Source: JANMQK01 sp031370485
GTDB taxonomy: Bacteria > Acidobacteriota > Polarisedimenticolia > Gp22-AA2
Assembly (NCBI GenBank): GCA_031370485.1
Contig: JANMQK010000261.1
Span: 1 to 32,532, forward strand
Reading direction: 5' to 3'
DNA length: 32,532 bases
The first letter of the stretch is position 1, and the number at the start of each line of letters is the position of its first letter. A program made the position numbers and the translations under genes. This document shows, in pieces, positions 25,973 through 32,532 of the stretch. The notes under the pieces were generated by a model. The model was not told where the DNA came from. It was given only the letters and a program-made list of their open reading frames with translations, and ran no database searches.

Positions 25973-27790
25973 GTGGGCGACGAAGGATTCCCCGATCTGC
26001 GCTCTTTCATGGAGCGGCTGCGCCGCGACCGCGACCTCGCCGTCGTCGAAGCCGAAGTGGACGCGCGGTTCGAGGCGGCGGAGATCCACCGCCGTGTCAT
26101 CGCCGCGGGAGGGCCGGCGCTTCTCTTCACACGGGTGAAGGGGGCGGACTTCCCCCTCGTGACCAACCTCTTCGGCACGGCGCGCCGCGCCGGGCAGGCG
26201 TTCGGCGCGCGGCCGTTCCGGCTGCTGAGCCGGCTCGTGCAGGTGGCCGGGAATCTTTTCCCGCCGACGCCCGGGAAACTCTGGGCCGCCAGGGACCTCC
26301 TGCGCGAGGCGTTCCGCATCGGGACGGCGCGGCGCCGCCAGGGTCCGATCACGGACGTGATGACCCATGACGTCCGCCTCGACCGCCTGCCGGTCCTGAC
26401 ATGCTGGCCGGAGGACGGCGGCCCGTTCATCACGCTGCCTCTTGTCCACACCGAGCACCCGGAGGGGAAAGGTCCGAACCTCGGGATCTACCGCATGCAG
26501 GTGCACGACGCGCGGACGACCGGCATGCACTGGCAGATCGGCAAGGGGGGCGGCTTCCACTACGCCGTCGCGCAGGCCGCGGGACGGCCGCTTCCGGTGA
26601 CGGTCTTCCTGGGAGGCCCGCCGGCGATGATCCTGGCCGCGGTGGCGCCGTTGCCCGAGAACGTGCCGGAGCTCCTATTGGCGTCCCTCATCGCCGGCCG
26701 CAGGCTCGGTGTCTGCCCAGGCAATGGACCGCATCCTTTGATCGATTCGGCCGAGTTCGCGCTGATAGGCTCCGTGCCCCCCGCGGAAAAGCGCCCCGAG
26801 GGGCCGTTCGGCGACCACTACGGCTACTACTCGCTGCGGCACGACTACCCGGTCTTCCGGGTCGAAAAGGTCGCGCGGCGGCACGACGCCATCTACCCTG
26901 CGACCGTCGTCGGCAAGCCGCGGCAGGAGGATTTCTACATCGGCGATCTCCTGCAGGATCTCCTCTCCCCTCTCTTCCCATTGGTGATGCCGGCGGTCGA
27001 GACGATCTGGGCTTATGGCGAGACCGGCTACCATTCTCTCGCGGCGGCCGTCGTGCGCGAGCGTTACGGCCGCGAGGCGATGTCCTCGGCCTTCCGCATC
27101 CTCGGCGAAGGGCAGCTGTCCCTGACGAAATTCCTCCTCCTGACCGATCGCCCGGTCGATCTCAAGGACTTCAAGGCGACCCTCACGCACGTTCTCCGGC
27201 GCACGCGCCCCGAGACCGACCTCTATGTCTTCCCGAACCTCTCGATGGACACACTCGACTACACGGGGCCGCGCGTCGAGCAGGGGTCGAAGGGGGTCTG
27301 GCTGGGGCTGGGAGACCCCGTCCGCGACCTGCCGTCGGAGTTCAGTGCAGCGGGCCCCCTGCCGCGCGGCGCCACGGACGCGCGCGTTTTCTGCCCGGGC
27401 TGCCTCGTCGTGGGTGGCCCGCCGCGCAAAGAGGACCCCGGAGCCGCGGCCCGTTTTGCCGCCGACCCGGTCTTCGCCGCGTGGCCTCTCGTCGTCCTCA
27501 CCGACGAGCCGGCGCGCGCCGCCCGAAGCACCATCAATTTCCTGTGGACAACCTTTACCCGGTTCGAGCCGGCCGCCGATATCCATGCCGCGCGCATCGA
27601 CGTGGCGCGCAATCACCTCTCCTACACGCCCCCCATCCTGATCGACGCGCGGCTGAAGTCCGGCTTCCCGGAAGAGCTGCGCTGCGACGAGACGACCGCC
27701 CGCACCGTCACCCGTCGCTGGCTCGAGTACTTCCCCGACGGGGGTGTCGAGATGGGGGACTCGGAAGCCGCGCACCTCGACCGCGCGTAG
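25973..27790 (+). CDS. ubiD: UbiD family decarboxylase
   Basis: A 605-residue UbiD-fold enzyme; relatives use prenylated FMN to decarboxylate aromatic or alpha,beta-unsaturated acids, including 4-hydroxy-3-polyprenylbenzoate in quinone synthesis. Visible signatures are LGIYRMQ (Arg174), GMHWQIGKGGG, GGPPAMILAA, the strongly conserved PEGPFGDHYGYYS (Glu276) and the late TVVGKPRQEDFYIGDLL. Arg174 and Glu276 are candidates for the catalytic residues; exact assignment needs alignment. The GTG start is supported by a weak GCGAGG; the frame begins with DEGFPDLRSFMERLRRDRDLAVV, as expected for the N-terminus. No UbiX prenyltransferase gene is in the window. The substrate cannot be told from sequence alone. 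Confidence 0.88.
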   Translation: MGDEGFPDLRSFMERLRRDRDLAVVEAEVDARFEAAEIHRRVIAAGGPALLFTRVKGADFPLVTNLFGTARRAGQAFGARPFRLLSRLVQVAGNLFPPTPGKLWAARDLLREAFRIGTARRRQGPITDVMTHDVRLDRLPVLTCWPEDGGPFITLPLVHTEHPEGKGPNLGIYRMQVHDARTTGMHWQIGKGGGFHYAVAQAAGRPLPVTVFLGGPPAMILAAVAPLPENVPELLLASLIAGRRLGVCPGNGPHPLIDSAEFALIGSVPPAEKRPEGPFGDHYGYYSLRHDYPVFRVEKVARRHDAIYPATVVGKPRQEDFYIGDLLQDLLSPLFPLVMPAVETIWAYGETGYHSLAAAVVRERYGREAMSSAFRILGEGQLSLTKFLLLTDRPVDLKDFKATLTHVLRRTRPETDLYVFPNLSMDTLDYTGPRVEQGSKGVWLGLGDPVRDLPSEFSAAGPLPRGATDARVFCPGCLVVGGPPRKEDPGAAARFAADPVFAAWPLVVLTDEPARAARSTINFLWTTFTRFEPAADIHAARIDVARNHLSYTPPILIDARLKSGFPEELRCDETTARTVTRRWLEYFPDGGVEMGDSEAAHLDRA

Positions 27791-27851
27791 CGCGTCGCTC
27801 CCGGCGACGGCTCTCCGCCCCGGCGTGCCCCGTCCGCCGCGGACCATTTGC

Positions 27852-27857
27852 TATCAT
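27852..27857 (+). promoter_or_regulatory. Candidate -10 close to the methyltransferase start
   Basis: TATCAT ends 8 bases before the ATG at 27866, and no ribosome site lies between, so the message may be leaderless. A 13-bp near-perfect palindrome (GTCCGC-C-GCGGAC, 27832-27844) lies just upstream and could be an operator. Confidence 0.45.
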
Positions 27858-27865
27858 CGGCGGCG

Positions 27866-28747
27866 ATGGACGAAACCACCCGCACCGTCTCCAAGCGCCG
27901 CGCCGGCACGGCGCCCCGCACCGCCCCCGCGCACGCGCCCGTGCCCGCGCCCGCCACAGGCGCGGCGATACTCCCGCGGCCTCCGCTCAAGTGGGCGGGG
28001 GGGAAGCGCTGGCTCGTCCCGCACCTGGGACCGATCTGGGAGCCGCACCGCCACCGCAGACTCGTGGAGCCGCTGTGCGGAGGCTTGGCCGTGGCGATCG
28101 GGCTTCGTCCCGGGAGGGCGCTCCTCAACGACACAAACCCGCACGTGATCAACTTTTACGCCTGGCTGAAGAAAGGGCTCCGCGCGCGCGTGCCGATGGA
28201 GAACGACGCCGCGCTCTTCGCGAGGCACCGCGAGCGCTTCAACCGTCTCGTGACGCGGGACGGAGGGGCTGCGAGCCGGGAGGCGGCGGAGCTTTTCTAC
28301 TACCTGAACCGCACCGGCTACAACGGCCTGTGCCGTTTCAACCGGAGCGGGCTGTTCAATGTTCCTTTCGGAAGCTACAAGCGCATCAACTACACCTCGG
28401 ACTTCACCCCTTACCAGGACCTGTTCTCGACTTGGGAATTCATCAACCGCGACCTCGAGGATGTTCCCCTCGATCCGGAAGATTTCGTCTACGCCGACCC
28501 GCCATACGACGTCGAGTTCACGCACTACTCCAAGGGGGGCTTCGGCTGGGAGGACCAGGTGCGGCTGGCGCGCTGGCTGGCGCGCCACCGGGGTCCCGTG
28601 GCGCTTTCGAACCAGGCGACCGACAGGATCGTGGCGCTTTACAAGAGCCTGGGGTTCGCGCTCCGCTTCCTGGAGGCGCCCCGCCGGATCAGCTGCGACG
28701 GCGACCGCACCCCCGCGCGCGAGGTCCTGGCGACGCGCGGCCTCTAG
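27866..28747 (+). CDS. D12-class N6-adenine DNA methyltransferase (Dam-like)
   Basis: A 293-residue methyltransferase. After a Pro/Ala-rich tail of about 35 residues comes the AdoMet-binding motif PPLKWAGGKRWL (39-50), then EPLCGG, a target-recognition region with YYLNRTGYNGLCRFNRSG and FGSYKRINY, and the catalytic DPPY (211-214). This is the layout of Dam and other D12 enzymes, which methylate the N6 of adenine in a short site (GATC in Dam). No restriction endonuclease lies nearby, so it seems to be an orphan methyltransferase. The start at 27866 is chosen over TTG at 27848 because a -10-like TATCAT spans the earlier codons. Confidence 0.9.
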   Translation: MDETTRTVSKRRAGTAPRTAPAHAPVPAPATGAAILPRPPLKWAGGKRWLVPHLGPIWEPHRHRRLVEPLCGGLAVAIGLRPGRALLNDTNPHVINFYAWLKKGLRARVPMENDAALFARHRERFNRLVTRDGGAASREAAELFYYLNRTGYNGLCRFNRSGLFNVPFGSYKRINYTSDFTPYQDLFSTWEFINRDLEDVPLDPEDFVYADPPYDVEFTHYSKGGFGWEDQVRLARWLARHRGPVALSNQATDRIVALYKSLGFALRFLEAPRRISCDGDRTPAREVLATRGL

Positions 28748-28768
28748 CGTGGCGCCGCCGCCCCACGC
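28747..28768. terminator. Weak hairpin between convergent genes
   Basis: GCGTGG (28747-28752) and CCACGC (28763-28768) can pair around a 10-base loop, just after the methyltransferase stop and before the convergent RNase stop. No T-tract follows; terminator function is tentative. Confidence 0.3.
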
Positions 28769-28779
28769 GCCTCGTCGGC

Positions 28780-30150
28780 TCAGCGGCCGTCGAGGCGCAC
28801 GGTCTCCCCCAGTTTCGCGACGTGCGTCGTCCAGCCGGTGTCTTTTGTGATCCGTTGCGCCAGCGCCGCGGCGGCCTCGGGCTCGCCGTGGGTCAGGAAG
28901 ATCCCGCGGGGCGGCTTCGGACACCCCTTGAGCCACCGCATGGTCTCGTTCGGGTCGGCGTGCCCCGAGAAGCCGCGCAAATCCTCGACGCGGGCCCGGA
29001 CCGGGACATCCTCGCCGTGGATCCTGATTGTCTTCTCCCGTTCGACGAGGCCCCGCCCCCGCGTCCCCGCCGCCTGGTAGCCGACCAGGACGATGGTGTG
29101 CCGCGGGTCGGGCAGCAGCCGCTTCAGGTGATGCAGGATGCGCCCCCCCGTGAGCATCCCGCTCGACGAGATCAGGACTCCGGGTCCGTGGAAGGCGTTG
29201 AGCGCCTTCGATTCCTCGACCGTCCGGTGCAGAAGGACGTTGCCGGCCCGCAATTCCCCCCTTGCCTCGGTCTCCATGGCGTGCTCCCGGTAGATCCCCG
29301 TGGCGTCGACCGCCATAGGGCTGTCGATGTGAATCGGCAGCGTCGGCAGCCGCCCCTTTTCCATCAGCACGTTCAGGACATAGGTGACTTGCTGGGCCCT
29401 GCCGACTGCGAACGACGGCACCACGACGATGCCCCCCCTGGTGGTTGTCTCCTTCACCACCCGCTCGAACTGGTCGTAGAGGCTGGCGGCCTCGTGCGGG
29501 CGATTGCCGTAGGTCGATTCGAGCACGATGTAGTCCGCCTCCGGGGGCGGGTCAGGGTCGGGATTGAGCGGCACGTCGTAACGGCCGAGATCCCCGGAGA
29601 ACAGGACCCGTGTCGTCGATCCGTTCTCCTTGATTGTCATCTCGACCATCGCCGAGCCGAGAAGGTGCCCGGCGTTGTGGAACCGGAACCCGATCCGCCC
29701 GGACAGGTCGGTCCAGGCGCCGTACGAACGCGTCGTGATCTGCTCGATCGCTTTCGTGGCGTCGCCCGAGTCGAAAAGCGGCAGCGCCGGCTTGTGCTTC
29801 GTCAGCCCTTTGCGGTTCAGAAATGCCGCGTCTTCTTCCTGGAGATGCGCCGCGTCCATCAATAGCAGGCGCGCCAGCTCCGCCGTGGGCGGCGTGCAGA
29901 TGACGGTCCCCTTGAAGCCGTCCCGGGCGAGCCGCGGCAGCATGCCGGAGTGATCGATGTGGGCGTGCGTCAGGATCACGAACGGCAGGGTGACGGGGTC
30001 GAACGGGAACGGCTCCCAGTTCTTCTGCCGCAGCTCCTTGAGTCCCTGGAACATCCCGCAATCGACGAGGACCCGCTCGTCGCGCGAGGTCACGAGGTGC
30101 CGCGAGCCGGTGACCGTGCCGGCCGCGCCGTTGAAGGTGATCTCCGCCAT
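28780..30150 (-). CDS. Beta-CASP metallo-beta-lactamase RNase (CPSF73/Ysh1-like)
   Basis: A 456-residue enzyme with metal ligands of the metallo-beta-lactamase fold: HAHIDH (His62, His64, Asp66, His67), His162 in HNAGHLLGSAM and Asp187 in FSGDLGRYD. A beta-CASP domain (about 200-370) with ESTYGNR and VVVPSFAVGRAQQ follows, and the C-terminal RNA-metabolising region has FSGHAD (His397) and LTHGE (His421). This is the bacterial relative of cleavage factor CPSF73 (COG1236): an endo- or 5'-3' exoribonuclease acting in RNA processing. GGGAGGAG is a strong ribosome site for the ATG at 30150. The gene is divergent from the CoA-transferase genes. Confidence 0.92.
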   Translation of the reverse strand: MAEITFNGAAGTVTGSRHLVTSRDERVLVDCGMFQGLKELRQKNWEPFPFDPVTLPFVILTHAHIDHSGMLPRLARDGFKGTVICTPPTAELARLLLMDAAHLQEEDAAFLNRKGLTKHKPALPLFDSGDATKAIEQITTRSYGAWTDLSGRIGFRFHNAGHLLGSAMVEMTIKENGSTTRVLFSGDLGRYDVPLNPDPDPPPEADYIVLESTYGNRPHEAASLYDQFERVVKETTTRGGIVVVPSFAVGRAQQVTYVLNVLMEKGRLPTLPIHIDSPMAVDATGIYREHAMETEARGELRAGNVLLHRTVEESKALNAFHGPGVLISSSGMLTGGRILHHLKRLLPDPRHTIVLVGYQAAGTRGRGLVEREKTIRIHGEDVPVRARVEDLRGFSGHADPNETMRWLKGCPKPPRGIFLTHGEPEAAAALAQRITKDTGWTTHVAKLGETVRLDGR

Positions 30151-30212
30151 CGTCGCTCCTCCCGGATCGCCCCGACAGGATACCAGAGGTTTCCGCGCGC
30201 CTCCCGCGGCCA

Positions 30213-30240
30213 TTGGGGGCGCGGCGCGCTGTGATATCAT
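30213..30240 (+). promoter_or_regulatory. Candidate promoter of the CoA-transferase operon
   Basis: TTGGGG (30213-30218), a 16-base spacer and TATCAT (30235-30240) would start transcription near 30247 and leave a leader of about 110 nt. The -35 is poor. Confidence 0.35.
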
Positions 30241-30355
30241 CCGCCGCACCGCGGAAATCGGGCACCGTGAGTGCGAATGCGGCCCCGGACTCCTTGCCGG
30301 GCGCGGCTTTCGGAACGGCGTCCCACGGCCGGGGAGATCTTCAAAGAGGCGGCCC

Positions 30356-31261
30356 ATGTCGAAGGTGATGACGATGAAAGAGGCCGTCTCGCGCTTCGTG
30401 CGCGACGGCGATCTGGTCGTCCTCGAAGGGTTCACCCACCTCATCCCGTTCGCCGCCGGGCACGAGATCATCCGCCAGCGCCGCAAGGACCTGACGCTCG
30501 CCCGCCTCACACCCGATCTGATTTACGACCAGATGATCGCCAGCGGATGCGTGAAGAAGCTTGTCTTCTCCTGGGCCGGCAATCCCGGGGTCGGGCCGCT
30601 GCACGCCTTCCGCCGGGCCGCCGAGAAGGGCCGGCCCCGTCCGCTCGAGCTGGAGGAGTACACGCACTTCGGAATGGTGCTGCGCTTCATGGCGGGGGCG
30701 TCGCGGCTGCCGTTCCTGCCGACGCGCAACTACCCGGGCACCGACCTCACGAAATACAACCCGGCGTTCAAGAAGATCCGCTCGCCCTACTCGGACGAAG
30801 AGCTGTGGTGCGTCCCCGCGCTCCATCCGGACGTCACCGTGGTGCACGCGCAGCGGGCCGACGCCGACGGCAACACCCAGATCTGGGGGCTTTACGGGGT
30901 GCAGAAGGAGGCCGCCTTCGCGAGCGAGCGGGTCATCGTCTCGGTCGAGGAGGTCGTCGATCCCTCGGTCATCCGTTCCGACCCGAACCGCACGGTCATC
31001 CCGGGCGCCATCGTGAGCGCCGTGGTCAAAGAGCCGTTCGGGGCCCATCCGTCCTACGTGCAGGGGGCCTACGACCGGGACAATCCCTTCTACGTCGAGT
31101 GGGACGCGATCTCCCGCGACGAGGCGAGTCTTTCCAGGTACCTCGACGAGTGGGTGTACGGCCTGCCGGACCGGGCAGCCTACATAAAGAAGATGGGAGC
31201 GCGCCACGGCGAGATGCAGGCCGACAGGCAGATGTGCGCCCCGGTCAACTACGGGTTCTGA
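30356..31261 (+). CDS. CoA-transferase subunit A (glutaconate type)
   Basis: A 301-residue family I CoA-transferase alpha subunit. The start of the fold, MTMKEAVSRFVRDGDLVVLEGFTH, and the glycine-containing EGFTHLIPFAAGHEIIRQ are as in glutaconate CoA-transferase and related IpdA-type proteins. Conserved later segments are HPDVTVVHAQRADADGNTQIWG and a Tyr-rich C-terminus. It pairs with subunit B, whose gene starts 4 bases after its stop. Family members transfer CoA between acyl-CoA and a free acid in short-chain or aromatic acid breakdown. GAGG lies 8 bases before the ATG. The acyl substrate is not evident. Confidence 0.88.
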   Translation: MSKVMTMKEAVSRFVRDGDLVVLEGFTHLIPFAAGHEIIRQRRKDLTLARLTPDLIYDQMIASGCVKKLVFSWAGNPGVGPLHAFRRAAEKGRPRPLELEEYTHFGMVLRFMAGASRLPFLPTRNYPGTDLTKYNPAFKKIRSPYSDEELWCVPALHPDVTVVHAQRADADGNTQIWGLYGVQKEAAFASERVIVSVEEVVDPSVIRSDPNRTVIPGAIVSAVVKEPFGAHPSYVQGAYDRDNPFYVEWDAISRDEASLSRYLDEWVYGLPDRAAYIKKMGARHGEMQADRQMCAPVNYGF

Positions 31262-31265
31262 GGAA

Positions 31266-32048
31266 ATGAAGACGATGGCCGGCTACACGACATCCGAGCT
31301 GATGGTCTCCCGCGCGGCCAAGGAGCTGAAAAACGGGGACGTGGTCTTCGTCGGGATCGGCGTGCCTTCCCTGGCGGTCAATCTCGCCTATCGGATGCAC
31401 GCTCCAGGGCTCTGCATGATCTACGAGTCGGGCGCCGTCGGCTGCGTCCCGACGCGGCTGCCGATCTCGATCGGCGACCCATGCCTCGTGACCGGCTCGC
31501 TCGCCGTCGTGCCGATGCTCGACATCTTCAACCTCTATCTCCAGCGCGGCCTCATCGACGTGGGGTTCCTCGGGGGCGCGCAGGTCGACCGCTTCGGCAA
31601 CATCAACTCAACGGTCATCGGCGACTATACGAAGCCGAAGGTCCGGCTGCCCGGGAGCGGCGGCGCCTGCGAGATCGCCGCGCTCGCGAAGAAGGTCGTC
31701 ATCACGATCGCGAACTCGAAGCGGACCCTTCCCGAGCGGGTCGATTTCGTCACCAGCCCAGGCTATCTCGGAGGGGGTCGCGAGCGGGAGTCTCTCGGTC
31801 TCAAGGGCGGCCCCGAGACCGTGATCACCGACATGGGTGTTTACCATTTCGATCCCGACACCCGGGAGATGGTCCTCGTCTCCCTGCATCCGGGCGTGAC
31901 CCTCGGGACCGTCAAGGAGAACATCGGGTGGGACGTGAAGAGCGCCCGCGAATTGTCGGAGACCCCTCCGCCGAGCCCGGAGGAGATCCGGATTATCCGC
32001 GAGGAGCTCGACCCCGACGGGATCTTCCTGCGCTCGAAGGCGGACTGA
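31266..32048 (+). CDS. CoA-transferase subunit B (glutaconate type)
   Basis: A 260-residue beta subunit. MIYESGAVG carries Glu54, at the same number as the catalytic Glu of glutaconate CoA-transferase, which forms the covalent CoA thioester. This distinguishes it from IpdB-type hydrolases that lack it, so a true transferase is likely. Other motifs are GFLGGAQVDRFGNINSTVIGDY and LPGSGGACEIA. The start could be the ATG at 31266, directly after GAGGA, or the ATG at 31275. Translational coupling with subunit A is likely, and the two should form an alpha2beta2 or alpha4beta4 enzyme. Confidence 0.9.
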   Translation: MKTMAGYTTSELMVSRAAKELKNGDVVFVGIGVPSLAVNLAYRMHAPGLCMIYESGAVGCVPTRLPISIGDPCLVTGSLAVVPMLDIFNLYLQRGLIDVGFLGGAQVDRFGNINSTVIGDYTKPKVRLPGSGGACEIAALAKKVVITIANSKRTLPERVDFVTSPGYLGGGRERESLGLKGGPETVITDMGVYHFDPDTREMVLVSLHPGVTLGTVKENIGWDVKSARELSETPPPSPEEIRIIREELDPDGIFLRSKAD

Positions 32049-32061
32049 AAGGCGAACTGAG

Positions 32062-32532
32062 ATGAAGCGACCGAAATCAGGCAATCCACGCGGTGGTCGG
32101 CGGGCGCGACGCTCCGCCGCGTCGCGCAAGGCGGCGCCGGCGAAGAACGCCCCCGTCGCACGCCGCAAGCCGGGCGGCAAGTCCAGCCGTCGTAAGGCGG
32201 CGCTGATCCTCGCCGAGCGTGACATCGTCCGCGCGACCGCGCGGGCGGAGGCGTCGCTCAAGAACGAGATGAACAGCAATCCCCCTGCGCCTCCGGAGGA
32301 CCCGGCCGAGGAAGCGCTCAAGGAAGCGGAACAGATCGGGATGCTCCTCGACGACGGCGAGGAGGAACAGGAGTACGAGGCGGACGAGAGCGAGGACTAC
32401 TTCATGAAGGCGCCGGCCCGCGGCCCGGCGCACCCGCGTGTCCGTCCTTCGCCCGACATCGTTTCGAAGATCGAGGTCAAGGCGCAGACAGCCAGGGGAC
32501 CGGCGGCGGCCGGGGCCGCGGCCACCGCCGGC
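32062..32532 (+). CDS. Charge-segregated low-complexity protein (runs off the window)
   Basis: An open frame of 157 codons continues past the window end without a stop. The N-terminal 47 residues are strongly basic (KRPKSGNPRGGRRARRSAA onward), then a helical patch (ILAERDIVRATARAEASLKNE), then an acidic stretch (LLDDGEEEQEYEADESEDYF), then Pro/Ala-rich sequence. AAAGGCG lies upstream of the ATG. It follows the CoA-transferase genes by 13 bp but shows no clear functional link. The basic tail suggests nucleic-acid binding; I do not recognise a family. Confidence 0.65.
   Translation, partial: MKRPKSGNPRGGRRARRSAASRKAAPAKNAPVARRKPGGKSSRRKAALILAERDIVRATARAEASLKNEMNSNPPAPPEDPAEEALKEAEQIGMLLDDGEEEQEYEADESEDYFMKAPARGPAHPRVRPSPDIVSKIEVKAQTARGPAAAGAAATAG

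Noticed and set aside
26401..29865. A very long plus-strand open frame (over 1100 codons) across three genes
   Set aside because: Its translation is Arg/Pro/Ala-rich nonsense typical of off-frame GC-rich DNA, and it overlaps UbiD, the methyltransferase and the RNase, all with clear motifs.
27866..30150. Methyltransferase plus metallo-beta-lactamase protein as a restriction-modification or defence pair
   Set aside because: The genes are convergent and the second is a beta-CASP RNase family member; no restriction endonuclease, helicase or other defence domain is present.
1..32532. CRISPR arrays, tRNA or rRNA genes
   Set aside because: No regularly spaced repeats and no tRNA- or rRNA-like sequence were seen on reading both strands; a covariance-model search was not possible.

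Overview
The window reads as a stretch of a high-G+C bacterial chromosome. Most genes are ordinary housekeeping, envelope or secreted-enzyme genes with clear Shine-Dalgarno sites. The mix of secreted M28 and S9 peptidases, a DUF1028 protein, a CRTAC1/ASPIC-UnbV lipoprotein, a LemA/GIDE pair and both subunits of DNA topoisomerase VI would suit Acidobacteriota or a related deep-branching environmental phylum. That placement is an inference from gene content; nothing in the window (no rRNA) fixes the taxonomy.

Layout. 1-259: non-coding and lower in G+C than the rest. 260-1273 (-): an integron-type tyrosine recombinase broken by two frameshifts. 1397-9916 (-): a single 2839-codon gene for cyclic beta-1,2-glucan synthetase (NdvB/Cgs type). 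10171-10268: a second, diverged fragment of the same integron integrase in the same orientation, so the glucan gene sits between two directly repeated integrase pieces. 10298-11931 (-): LemA and a GIDE-domain membrane protein carrying an EF-hand. 12076-13950 (+): secreted gamma-glutamyltransferase. 13963-14631 (-): an XRE regulator and two small membrane proteins, with a well-formed promoter flanked by an 11-bp inverted repeat. 14736-20235 (-): topoisomerase VI B, a His-rich secreted protein, a CRTAC1-like lipoprotein and topoisomerase VI A, all on one strand. 20312-21034 (-): a short-chain dehydrogenase. 21115-22119 (+): a DUF1028 protein. 22120-22343: an intergenic stretch rich in hairpins. 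22344-24380 (-) and 24487-25938 (+): divergent S9 and M28 peptidases. 25973-27790 (+): a UbiD-family decarboxylase. 27866-28747 (+): an orphan D12-class adenine methyltransferase. 28780-30150 (-): a beta-CASP metallo-beta-lactamase RNase. 30356-32048 (+): a two-subunit glutaconate-type CoA-transferase. 32062-end (+): the start of a charge-segregated protein cut by the window edge.

How the genes relate. The secreted gamma-glutamyltransferase, S9 and M28 enzymes fit extracytoplasmic peptide turnover, but they are not one operon. The two topoisomerase VI subunits should form the A2B2 enzyme, and their catalytic residues are intact. That is unusual in bacteria, and an apparently unrelated two-gene exported pair separates the subunits. 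The most informative structural signals are the interrupted topoisomerase VI cluster, the integrase pieces bracketing the glucan synthetase gene, and the self-contained XRE/operator module. I see no CRISPR array, tRNA, rRNA, intact transposase or recognisable integron cassette array.
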